DNA from: Bradyrhizobium yuanmingense
Lineage (GTDB): Bacteria; Pseudomonadota; Alphaproteobacteria; Rhizobiales; Xanthobacteraceae
Length of the DNA stretch: 64,000 bases
Direction: 5' to 3'
Assembly: GCF_900094575.1 (NCBI RefSeq)
Contig: NZ_FMAE01000009.1
Span: forward strand, 277,339 to 341,338
How positions within the stretch are numbered: position 1 is the stretch's first letter; the number at the start of each line of letters is the position of its first letter. The translations under genes and the position numbers were made by a program. Of this stretch, positions 1-6,989 are shown piece by piece. Below the pieces are notes generated by a model. It was not told the origin of the DNA. It saw only the letters and a list, made by a program, of their open reading frames with translations, and did not search any database.

Positions 1-425
1 CGGTGGTGCAATTCATCAAGGGTGCCTGGGATACGGGCGAACGGCGCCTGCTCACCGGCCATTTCGGCGAACTCTGTCAGTTCCACGCGATGGGCGAAGG
101 CTTCACCTGGGAGACGCAGGACCGTGCCCGCGACATCGCTGCAGCGCGCGCCGGCTGGGAGAAGGCCAAGGAGCTGATCCTCGACGAGCGGCTGCGCATG
201 GTCGTGCTCGACGAGATCAACATCGCGCTGCGCTACGACTATCTCGACATCGCCGAAGTCGTCGAATTCCTGACGACGCAAAAGCCTGCGATGACGCATG
301 TCGTGCTCACCGGTCGCAACGCCAAGGACGAGCTGATCGAGATCGCCGACCTCGTCACCGAGATGACGCTGGTCAAGCATCCCTTCCGCTCCGGCATCAA
401 GGCGCAGGCCGGCGTCGAGTTCTAG
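1..425 (+). CDS. cobO: CobO, cob(I)yrinic acid a,c-diamide adenosyltransferase (3' part)
   Basis: This is the C-terminal part of the cytoplasmic enzyme that moves the adenosyl group of ATP onto the cobalt of cob(I)yrinic acid diamide. The reading frame is open at the window edge, so the N-terminus and P-loop lie outside. The stretches VVQFIKGAWDTGE (start of the window), MVVLDEINIALRYDYLD, THVVLTGRNA and the C-terminal HPFRSGIKAQAGVEF are typical of the CobO/BtuR family. It ends 5 bases before cobQ, consistent with one cobalamin operon. Identification is secure; only the start is missing. Confidence 0.95.
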   Translation, partial: VVQFIKGAWDTGERRLLTGHFGELCQFHAMGEGFTWETQDRARDIAAARAGWEKAKELILDERLRMVVLDEINIALRYDYLDIAEVVEFLTTQKPAMTHVVLTGRNAKDELIEIADLVTEMTLVKHPFRSGIKAQAGVEF

Positions 426-430
426 CTTCA

Positions 431-1879
431 ATGGCACGCGCATTGATGATTCAGGGCGCCGGCTCGGACGTGGGCAAGTCGCTCATCGTCGCCGGCCTCG
501 CGCGCGCCTTTACGCGCCGTGGTCTGCGGGTGCTGCCGTTCAAGCCGCAGAACATGTCGAACAATGCCGCGGTCACGGTCGACGGCGGCGAGATCGGCCG
601 CGCCCAGGCGCTGCAGGCGCTCGCCGCCGGCGTCGAGCCGCACACCGACATGAACCCGGTGCTGCTCAAGCCCGAGACCGATGTCGGCGCGCAGGTCGTC
701 GTCCACGGCAAGCGCATCGCGACCGCACGCGCGCGCGACTACGCGGCGATGAAGCCGTCGCTGATGGGCGCGGTGCTGGAGAGCTTTGAACGGCTGAAGG
801 CGCGGGCCGATCTGGTGCTGGTCGAAGGCGCCGGCAGTCCGGCCGAGGTGAATTTGCGCAAGTCCGACATCGCCAATATGGGCTTTGCCCGCAAGGCGAA
901 TGTGCCGGTCGTGCTGGTCGGCGACATCGACCGTGGCGGTGTCATCGCCCAGCTGGTCGGCATCAGGACGGTGATCGACCCCGACGATGCCGCGATGATC
1001 TCTGGCTTCGTCATCAACAAGTTCCGCGGCGATCCCACGCTGTTCGACGACGGCTACAGGCTGATCGAGCAAAAGACTGCATGGCGCGGCCTCGGCGTGC
1101 TGCCCTGGTTCCCGCGTGCCGGCGAGCTGCCGGCCGAAGACGCGCTCGGCCTGCGCGATGCGCGCAAGCCGGGCCAATGCAAGATCGCCTGCCTGGCGCT
1201 ATCGCGCATCGCCAATTTCGACGATCTCGATCCTCTCAAGCTCGAGCCGGGCGTCGATCTCGTGATGGTGCGCCCGGGCGAGGCGATCCCGGGCGACGTG
1301 CGCCTCGTCATCATCCCTGGCTCAAAATCCACCCGCGGCGACCTCGCCTTCCTGCGCGCGCAGGGCTGGGACATCGACCTGCTCGCGCACCACCGCCGCG
1401 GCGGCCACGTGCTCGGCCTCTGCGGCGGCTATCAGATGCTGGGGCGCAGCGTCGCAGACCCCGAAGGCATCGAGGGGCCTGCGGGCGACACGCCGGGCCT
1501 CGGGCTTCTCGATATCGAGACGGTGATGAGCCCGCAAAAGACCCTCACGCGCGTTGCGGCCGTGCACGCGGCGACGGATCAGCCGATCCAGGCTTACGAG
1601 ATCCACATCGGCCGCACCGACGGCCCGGATCGCGCCCGCCCCTTCGCAAAGCTCGACGGCGAGCCGGAAGGCGCGATCTCAAGGGATGGTCGTGTGCAGG
1701 GCAGCTATCTGCACGGCCTGTTCACGTCGGATGATTTCCGCAAGGCCTACCTCGCCAAGCTCGACATTCCCGCAGGCGACGAGCCCTATCACGCCAGCGT
1801 CGAAAGCGCGCTCGAGGCGCTGGCCGATCACATCGAAAAGCATCTCGACGTCGAAGGCCTGCTCGCGCTAGCGCGCTAG
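431..1879 (+). CDS. cobQ: Cobyric acid synthase
   Basis: CobQ amidates the b, d, e and g carboxylates of adenosylcobyrinic acid a,c-diamide using glutamine and ATP. The 482-residue length is normal. The N-terminal dethiobiotin-synthetase-like domain starts with MIQGAGSDVGKS (P-loop near residues 8-18), and VEGAGSPAEVNL is also characteristic. The C-terminal class I glutamine amidotransferase-like domain has GLCGGYQMLG with the nucleophile at Cys331 and a late His428 in YLHGLF. It follows cobO directly. Its last 12 bases overlap the end of cobC on the other strand, so the two transcription units converge here. Confidence 0.96.
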   Translation: MARALMIQGAGSDVGKSLIVAGLARAFTRRGLRVLPFKPQNMSNNAAVTVDGGEIGRAQALQALAAGVEPHTDMNPVLLKPETDVGAQVVVHGKRIATARARDYAAMKPSLMGAVLESFERLKARADLVLVEGAGSPAEVNLRKSDIANMGFARKANVPVVLVGDIDRGGVIAQLVGIRTVIDPDDAAMISGFVINKFRGDPTLFDDGYRLIEQKTAWRGLGVLPWFPRAGELPAEDALGLRDARKPGQCKIACLALSRIANFDDLDPLKLEPGVDLVMVRPGEAIPGDVRLVIIPGSKSTRGDLAFLRAQGWDIDLLAHHRRGGHVLGLCGGYQMLGRSVADPEGIEGPAGDTPGLGLLDIETVMSPQKTLTRVAAVHAATDQPIQAYEIHIGRTDGPDRARPFAKLDGEPEGAISRDGRVQGSYLHGLFTSDDFRKAYLAKLDIPAGDEPYHASVESALEALADHIEKHLDVEGLLALAR

Positions 1880-2833
1880 GGCCTCGGCAAGGCGCGTCCA
1901 TTCGGCTTCGCTGCCGGGGAGCCCGAGGCGCAGCCATGTCGGCTGTTGCGCGAACACGCGGGACCAGATGTGGCTGCGCGCGAGCCTCTCCTGCGCAGCC
2001 ACCGCGTCGGCCGTTTCGTACAAGCGAAACAGCGGTGTGCCGCCGATGAGCCGCCAGCTTCGCGAATGCGCCATTGCATCGAGGCGAACACAGTCGCGCG
2101 CGAGCCGCGCCGACGTCGCCTCGGCCCAAGTCTGATCGCGCAAGGCACGACAGCCGATTTCGATCGCCGCGCCCGAAACAGGCCATGGACCCGACACGGC
2201 GGCAAGCTTGTCGATGTCGGCGGCATGACCGATGGCGAAGCCGAGCCGCAGGCCGGCCAAGCCATAAAACTTTCCGAACGACCGCAGGATCAACAGTCCC
2301 GGTCGATCCGCGTCGGGTGCAAGCGACAATTGCGGAATCGGGTCCGCAAAGCTCTCGTCTACGACGAGACGGCCGACGCGCGGCAACAGCGCGAGCAGAT
2401 CCTTGCGCGAATGGCACCGCCCGTCGGGATTGTTGGGATTGACGACGATGGCGAGGTCCGCACCCGCCAGCGCATCGAGCTCGGCAACCTCCTGGACGTC
2501 CCGGCCGGCGGCCGACAGGACGCCGGCATATTCATTGTAGGTCGGCGCGAGGATACGCGCGCGCCCGGGCGCCGCGAGTTGCGGCAGCAATTGAATGGCG
2601 GCCTGAGCACCGCCCATCGCAACGATCGGTGCGCTCGTGCGGTAGCCGTGCCGCGCCGCCTGATGCAATGCCTCGATCTCGGCGCGTGATGGCAGCGCGC
2701 TCCACGCGCGCGCGCTCACCTCGCCCACGGGATACGGCAGCCGGTTGATCCCGGTCGACAGATCGATCCAATCCTCTGCGCGTCCGCCGAAACGCCGCTG
2801 GGCCTGGTCCAGATTTCCACCGTGCTCGCGCAT
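1868..2833 (-). CDS. cobC: Threonine-phosphate decarboxylase (CobC)
   Basis: This is a PLP-dependent aminotransferase-fold enzyme that makes the aminopropanol phosphate moiety of cobalamin from threonine phosphate. The protein is 321 residues. It begins HGGNLDQAQRRFG, has DLSTGINRLPYP, the cofactor-binding VNPNNPDGR (131-139) and the Schiff-base lysine in SFGKFYGLAGLRLG (Lys188). I chose the ATG at 2833 because the HGGNL motif sits at the N-terminus in the family. The same frame stays open upstream through cobD, but that part is a shadow. It lies 11 bases after cobD in a two-gene unit. Confidence 0.93.
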   Translation of the reverse strand: MREHGGNLDQAQRRFGGRAEDWIDLSTGINRLPYPVGEVSARAWSALPSRAEIEALHQAARHGYRTSAPIVAMGGAQAAIQLLPQLAAPGRARILAPTYNEYAGVLSAAGRDVQEVAELDALAGADLAIVVNPNNPDGRCHSRKDLLALLPRVGRLVVDESFADPIPQLSLAPDADRPGLLILRSFGKFYGLAGLRLGFAIGHAADIDKLAAVSGPWPVSGAAIEIGCRALRDQTWAEATSARLARDCVRLDAMAHSRSWRLIGGTPLFRLYETADAVAAQERLARSHIWSRVFAQQPTWLRLGLPGSEAEWTRLAEALAR

Positions 2834-2844
2834 GCCCCGTTGTT

Positions 2845-3786
2845 TCACGCGAAAGCCAGGATCGCAAGCAGGCCTGCGACCAGCAGCATGGCGCGGCGAT
2901 AGACCGTCAGCGCCTCGACGATGTCGGCGGCGCGCGGATCGCGCGCGCCTTCGTTCAGCCAGGGCTCTTCGGTCGCGCTGCCGTGATAGATGCGGGGACC
3001 GCTGAGCCGCACACCGAGTCCGCCGGCCATGGCCGCTTCCGGCCAACCGGCATTGGGCGAGCGATGCCGGCGCGCATCGCGCGTCATGCAGGCCAATGAT
3101 TCCGACCGCTGCGGTGCCAGCAGCACGAACAGGAATCCGGTCAGCCGCGCCGGGACGAAATTGGCGACGTCGTCGATGCGCGCTGCCGCCCAGCCGAAGG
3201 CTTCGTGGCGTTCGCTGCGATGGCCGATCATGGAGTCCAGCGTGTTGATCGCCTTGTAGCCGAGGATGCCGGGCAAGCCCAACAGTGCGCCCCAGAACAC
3301 CGGCGCGACGATGCCGTCGGAGGCGTTTTCGGCAAGGCTCTCGATCGCCGCGCGCGCGATGCCGGCTTGATCGAGGCTTGCGGGATCGCGGCCGACGATG
3401 CGCGAGACCGCTTCGCGCGCGGCGGCGACGTCGCCGGCCAGCAAGGGCGTGGCCACGGCAGCGACATGATCGTGCAGCGAGCGCAGCGCGACCAATGGCC
3501 AGGCCAGGATGCCAATCAGCACGATCTGGATCCAGCCCGAAGGAAGCAGTGATTGCAGCGCCCAGCCGAGCGCCGCGGAGAGCGCGATCACCGCAAGCGC
3601 GCCGGCGACGCCCGCGGCTCGGCGCAACGCCGGCGGATCGGACGCGCGATTCAAGGCGGTGTCGATGCCGGCAATCAGCCCGCCCAGCCAGGTGACGGGA
3701 TGCCCGATCCGCGCGAACAGCCACGCCGGCCAGCCCAGAAGGGCATCCACCGCCATCGCCACCACCATCGCGCCCGCAAAGTCCAC
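2845..3786 (-). CDS. cobD: Adenosylcobinamide-phosphate synthase (CobD/CbiB)
   Basis: CobD is an integral membrane protein that joins adenosylcobyric acid to aminopropanol (phosphate). The 313-residue protein opens with DALLGWPAWLFARIGHPVTWLGG, the family N-terminal signature, and has several hydrophobic segments, the ENASDGIVAPVFWGALLGLPG loop and IGHRSERHEAFGWAAARIDDVANFVPARL. The start is GTG, 7 bases after an AGGAG site, which supports this choice over inner methionines. It heads a cobD-cobC unit, divergent from cobP-cobS-bluB, and shares a 120-base promoter region with it. I saw no B12-box or cobalamin riboswitch in that gap. Confidence 0.94.
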   Translation of the reverse strand: MDFAGAMVVAMAVDALLGWPAWLFARIGHPVTWLGGLIAGIDTALNRASDPPALRRAAGVAGALAVIALSAALGWALQSLLPSGWIQIVLIGILAWPLVALRSLHDHVAAVATPLLAGDVAAAREAVSRIVGRDPASLDQAGIARAAIESLAENASDGIVAPVFWGALLGLPGILGYKAINTLDSMIGHRSERHEAFGWAAARIDDVANFVPARLTGFLFVLLAPQRSESLACMTRDARRHRSPNAGWPEAAMAGGLGVRLSGPRIYHGSATEEPWLNEGARDPRAADIVEALTVYRRAMLLVAGLLAILAFA

Positions 3787-3906
3787 ATCCAGCTCCTGTC
3801 CCGCCCCTGTTGCGCAAGACGGCGGCCGAGCGCAAGCCCCTCGCTGCCTGATTTCGGCTTTGTCTTTGGCCGCGTTTGATGATTAGTGCTGCGGCAGGAG
3901 ACCTTT

Positions 3907-4410
3907 ATGGCCATCATCTTGATCACCGGCGGGGCGCGATCGGGCAAGAGCACCCGGGCGGAGGCGCGCGCGCGCAGCTTTGCCGGCCAGCCCGTCTACG
4001 TCGCGACGGCCGAGGCGCTCGACGGCGAAATGCAGGAACGCATCGCAAGACATCGCGCGCGGCGCGGAGCCGATTGGATCGAGCGCGAGGTGCCGCTCGA
4101 TCTCGTGCCCGCGCTGCTCTCGACCGAAGGTGGCGGCGCGAGGCTGGTGGACTGCCTGACGCTGTGGCTCTCCAACCTGATGCATGCGGCGCGCGATTGG
4201 GAGCGAGAGGTGAGAGAGCTCGCCGACACGCTGCCCCGCCTCAACAGCCCCGTCGTGCTCGTCACCAACGAGGTCGGCCTCGGCATAGTGCCCGACAACG
4301 CGCTGGCGCGCAGCTTCCGCGATGCCGCCGGAATCATGAACCAGATCATTGCCGGTGTCGCCGACGAGGTCGAGTTCGTCGTCGCCGGCCTGCCGTTGAA
4401 GCTGAAATGA
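3907..4410 (+). CDS. cobP: Adenosylcobinamide kinase / guanylyltransferase
   Basis: This bifunctional enzyme (CobU in Salmonella) phosphorylates adenosylcobinamide and then adds GMP to give GDP-cobinamide. The 167-residue protein has the P-loop GGARSGKS at residues 8-15, the guanylylated histidine candidate at His49 in RIARHRARR, VDCLTLWLSNL, and VTNEVGLGIVP, all family hallmarks. The ATG at 3907 is preceded by GCAGGAG, and residue 1 is immediately before the P-loop strand. Its TGA overlaps the ATG of cobS by four bases, implying translational coupling. Confidence 0.95.
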   Translation: MAIILITGGARSGKSTRAEARARSFAGQPVYVATAEALDGEMQERIARHRARRGADWIEREVPLDLVPALLSTEGGGARLVDCLTLWLSNLMHAARDWEREVRELADTLPRLNSPVVLVTNEVGLGIVPDNALARSFRDAAGIMNQIIAGVADEVEFVVAGLPLKLK

Positions 4411-5189
4411 TCCCGCGCGCCGAGCACCTCAAGGACATCCTCGCCGATCTTAAGATGGCGACATCGTTCGTGACGATCCTGCCGGTGGCATTCTCGAAGC
4501 CTGCGGGCGACGGCGCCGTTGCGCGGGCAATGTGGGCGCTGCCGGTCGCGGGACTGCTGGTCGGCCTCGCCGGCGCCCTCACTTACAAGATCGCCATTCG
4601 CTTCGGACTGACGCCGAGCCTTGCCGCCCTCCTCGTGCTAGCCACGACCGCCCTCATCACCGGCGCGCTGCACGAGGACGGACTTGCCGACACCGCGGAC
4701 GGCCTCGGCGGCGGCCGCACGCGCGAGCGCAAGCTCGAGATCATGCGCGACAGCCGGATCGGGACCTATGGCGTCTGCGCCCTGATCCTATCGTTCGGCC
4801 TACGCTGGAGCGCGCTTGCGACGATCGCAAATCCATGGGCCGTCATGCTCGCGCTGTGCGCGGCGCACGTTGCTGCCCGTGCCGGCCTGCCGGCCTTCAT
4901 GTCGCTAGTCCCGTCGGCGCGGCCTGATGGCCTCTCTGCCGGCGCCGGGGCGCCGCCCGGGCGCAGCGTGGCCATAGCCTTCGCGCTTGGAACGCTTGCG
5001 CTTGCCCTGACGTTGGGGCCGGGCAAGGCGCTGGTCGGCCTGATCCTGCTGTCACTGGCCGGCCTGCTGCTGGCGCGGCTTGCCATCCGCCAAATCGGGG
5101 GGCAGACCGGCGACATCCTCGGCGCGTTCGAGCAGACGGGCGAGATCCTGATCCTGCTGGTGGCGGCGTCCTTCCAAATGGGGCGATGA
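4407..5189 (+). CDS. cobS: Adenosylcobinamide-GDP ribazoletransferase (cobalamin synthase)
   Basis: CobS is the membrane enzyme that joins GDP-cobinamide with alpha-ribazole (phosphate) to form adenosylcobalamin. The 260-residue protein contains ALHEDGLADTADGLGGG and RKLEIMRDSRIGTYG, the acidic metal-binding loops of the family, followed by alternating hydrophobic helices and GGQTGDILGA near the C-terminus. The start ATG lies inside the cobP stop region (ATGA), and the gene ends 4 bases before bluB. Length and motifs are normal. Confidence 0.95.
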   Translation: MIPRAEHLKDILADLKMATSFVTILPVAFSKPAGDGAVARAMWALPVAGLLVGLAGALTYKIAIRFGLTPSLAALLVLATTALITGALHEDGLADTADGLGGGRTRERKLEIMRDSRIGTYGVCALILSFGLRWSALATIANPWAVMLALCAAHVAARAGLPAFMSLVPSARPDGLSAGAGAPPGRSVAIAFALGTLALALTLGPGKALVGLILLSLAGLLLARLAIRQIGGQTGDILGAFEQTGEILILLVAASFQMGR

Positions 5190-5193
5190 CCTC

Positions 5194-5826
5194 ATGGTCG
5201 AGTTCGACGATAGCTTCCGCCAGCACTTACGCGAGCTGTTCGTGTGGCGCCGCGACGTGCGCCGCTTCCGCAGCGATCCGCTGCCGGAGGGGGCGATCGA
5301 TCGCCTGATCGAGACCGCCTGCCTCTCGCCTTCGGTCGGCCTCAGCCAGCCCTGGCGCTTCGTGATCGTCAATGATGCTGCAACGCGCCGCGCCGTGGTC
5401 GAAGATTTCAGGACGTGCAATGCCGACGCGCTGAGCTGCTACTCCGGCGACCGCGCCGCACGCTATGCCACCTTGAAACTGTCCGGCCTCGAGCAGGCGC
5501 CCGGCCATCTTGCCGTGTTCGCCGACAAGGGCAGCGACATCGGCCACGGCCTCGGCCGCGCGACCATGCCTGAAACGACGGAATATTCCGTGGTCGCCGC
5601 CATCACCGCGATGTGGCTCGCCGCCCGCGCCGAGGGCATCGGCCTCGGCTGGGTGTCGATACTGAACCCTGCGCGCATGCACGCTGTTCTCGACGTGCCT
5701 GACAGCTGGAAGTTCATCGCCTATCTCTGCATCGGCTATCCCGAGATCGAGTGCGACCGGCCCGAGCTGGAGCAGGCGAAATGGGAGCAACGGCGCAGCG
5801 CGGACGCGTTCACGCTGCGGCGCTAG
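5194..5826 (+). CDS. bluB: 5,6-dimethylbenzimidazole synthase (BluB)
   Basis: BluB is a nitroreductase-fold enzyme that breaks down reduced FMN with oxygen to give dimethylbenzimidazole, the lower ligand of B12. The 210-residue protein has WRRDVRRFRSDPLPEGAIDRLIE at the N-terminus, SPSVGLSQPWRFVIV, and GLGWVSILNPA, matching BluB rather than general nitroreductases. It sits 4 bases after cobS. Its presence suggests the organism can make its own lower ligand aerobically and complete cobalamin. Confidence 0.94.
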   Translation: MVEFDDSFRQHLRELFVWRRDVRRFRSDPLPEGAIDRLIETACLSPSVGLSQPWRFVIVNDAATRRAVVEDFRTCNADALSCYSGDRAARYATLKLSGLEQAPGHLAVFADKGSDIGHGLGRATMPETTEYSVVAAITAMWLAARAEGIGLGWVSILNPARMHAVLDVPDSWKFIAYLCIGYPEIECDRPELEQAKWEQRRSADAFTLRR

Positions 5827-5954
5827 GCCGCCGGGCGCCGGGCGCCGGATCGAAAGCCTGCGAACGAACATTCACATGCGCCTTTCGCCGATTGTGGGCC
5901 CCCCGCTTTCGCGCTAAGCATCGAGCAAAGCAAGGCGATCGTGCAACGTAGTCC

Positions 5955-6989
5955 ATGACGGGGCGATCTTTCGTTTCCTCGGCGGTCAATCGCCGCGGCT
6001 TCATTCGCCTCGCGACTGCGTCGGTCGCGGGATGGATCGCGCTCGGCGCAACCGACAATCGCATGCGGATCGTCGCCTCACTCACCGCATTGCCGCTCGA
6101 CGACGAGCTGACCAGACGCGGCATGATCGACAGCGCAAGCTCTCGCCTGGGCAACCTCGTCGCCGGCTTGCGGCAGCGCGGCTGGGTCGAAGGCGTCAAC
6201 TTCCGCCTCGAGCTCCGTTCCACCTTCGGCGCGCCGGACAGGTTGAAGATGGCCGTCCAGGAATTGCTCGACCTCCAACCGGACGTGATCCTGACGGGGT
6301 CGACGATCGAGACCGCCGCCGTCCTTGCCGCCACCAAGGCCATCCCGGTCGTGTTTGCGACCGCGAACGATCCGGTCGGCAACGGCTTCGTCGAAAGCCT
6401 CGCGCATCCCCGCGGCAACGCCACCGGCTTCACCAACAGCAGCGCCGAGATGGGCGGCAAGTGGCTCCAGCTGATCCGCGAGGCCGTGCCCGACGTCGCG
6501 CGCGTCGGCATCCTGTTCAACCCCGCGACCACCCCGCGCGGCGGACGCTTCTTCCTCGAATCGATCGAGCAGGAGGCTGCCGCATCCGGCGTCTCCGTGA
6601 TCCCCGCGCCCGTCAACGCGCCCGCGGAGATCGACGACGCCGTCAAGCGCTTTTCCGAACTGCCCAAGGCGGCGATGGTGGCGCTGGTCGACAGCTTCCT
6701 CGTGGTCAACCGCAAGGCGGTGGTCGCGGCCGCCGCCAAATACCGCGTGCCCACGATCTATCCGTTCCATTACTTCATCGATGCCGGCGGGCTGATGAGC
6801 TACGGCCCAACGCTCGAGGTGCGCTCGGCCGATTACGTCGACCTGATCCTGCGCGGCACCAAGCCCGGCGACCTTCCAGTGCAATCGCCGCGCAAATACG
6901 AGCTGTTGATCAACCGCACGGTCGCCCGCTCGTTCGGCTTGACGATCCCGTTCACGCTGCTCGCGCGCGCCGACGAGATCCGCGAGTGA
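5955..6989 (+). CDS. Tat-exported ABC-type substrate-binding protein
   Basis: The 344-residue protein starts with a twin-arginine signal (NRRGFIRLATASVAGWIALGA, residues 14-34) and continues as a type I periplasmic binding fold of the ABC_sub_bind family: LQPDVILTGSTIETAAVLAATK, IPVVFATANDPVGNGFVESLAHPRGNATGF, and YPFHYFIDAGGLMSYGP are typical. The ligand is unknown. No permease or ATPase is adjacent. Instead its TGA overlaps the GTG start of a hybrid histidine kinase, so I infer that it presents a ligand to the sensor rather than to a transporter. The family assignment is firm and the role is inferred. Confidence 0.85.
   Translation: MTGRSFVSSAVNRRGFIRLATASVAGWIALGATDNRMRIVASLTALPLDDELTRRGMIDSASSRLGNLVAGLRQRGWVEGVNFRLELRSTFGAPDRLKMAVQELLDLQPDVILTGSTIETAAVLAATKAIPVVFATANDPVGNGFVESLAHPRGNATGFTNSSAEMGGKWLQLIREAVPDVARVGILFNPATTPRGGRFFLESIEQEAAASGVSVIPAPVNAPAEIDDAVKRFSELPKAAMVALVDSFLVVNRKAVVAAAAKYRVPTIYPFHYFIDAGGLMSYGPTLEVRSADYVDLILRGTKPGDLPVQSPRKYELLINRTVARSFGLTIPFTLLARADEIRE

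Noticed and set aside
1868..3835. A single 655-codon minus-strand frame spanning cobC and cobD
   Set aside because: Only the first third matches a protein (CobC); the upstream part is the shadow of cobD in another frame, and CobC has a clear ATG at 2833.
3787..3906. Possible cobalamin riboswitch between cobD and cobP
   Set aside because: No B12-box (GCCACTG-like core) or matching stems could be seen in the 120-base gap.
3876..5189. A long plus-strand frame across cobP and cobS suggesting a fusion
   Set aside because: The upstream half is a high-GC shadow of cobP; the two proteins are separate with an ATGA overlap.
6032..6985. N-terminal extension of the histidine kinase frame into the binding-protein gene
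   Set aside because: The extension is Arg/Pro-rich shadow sequence; the GTG at 6986 gives a normal first membrane helix and a GTGA overlap.
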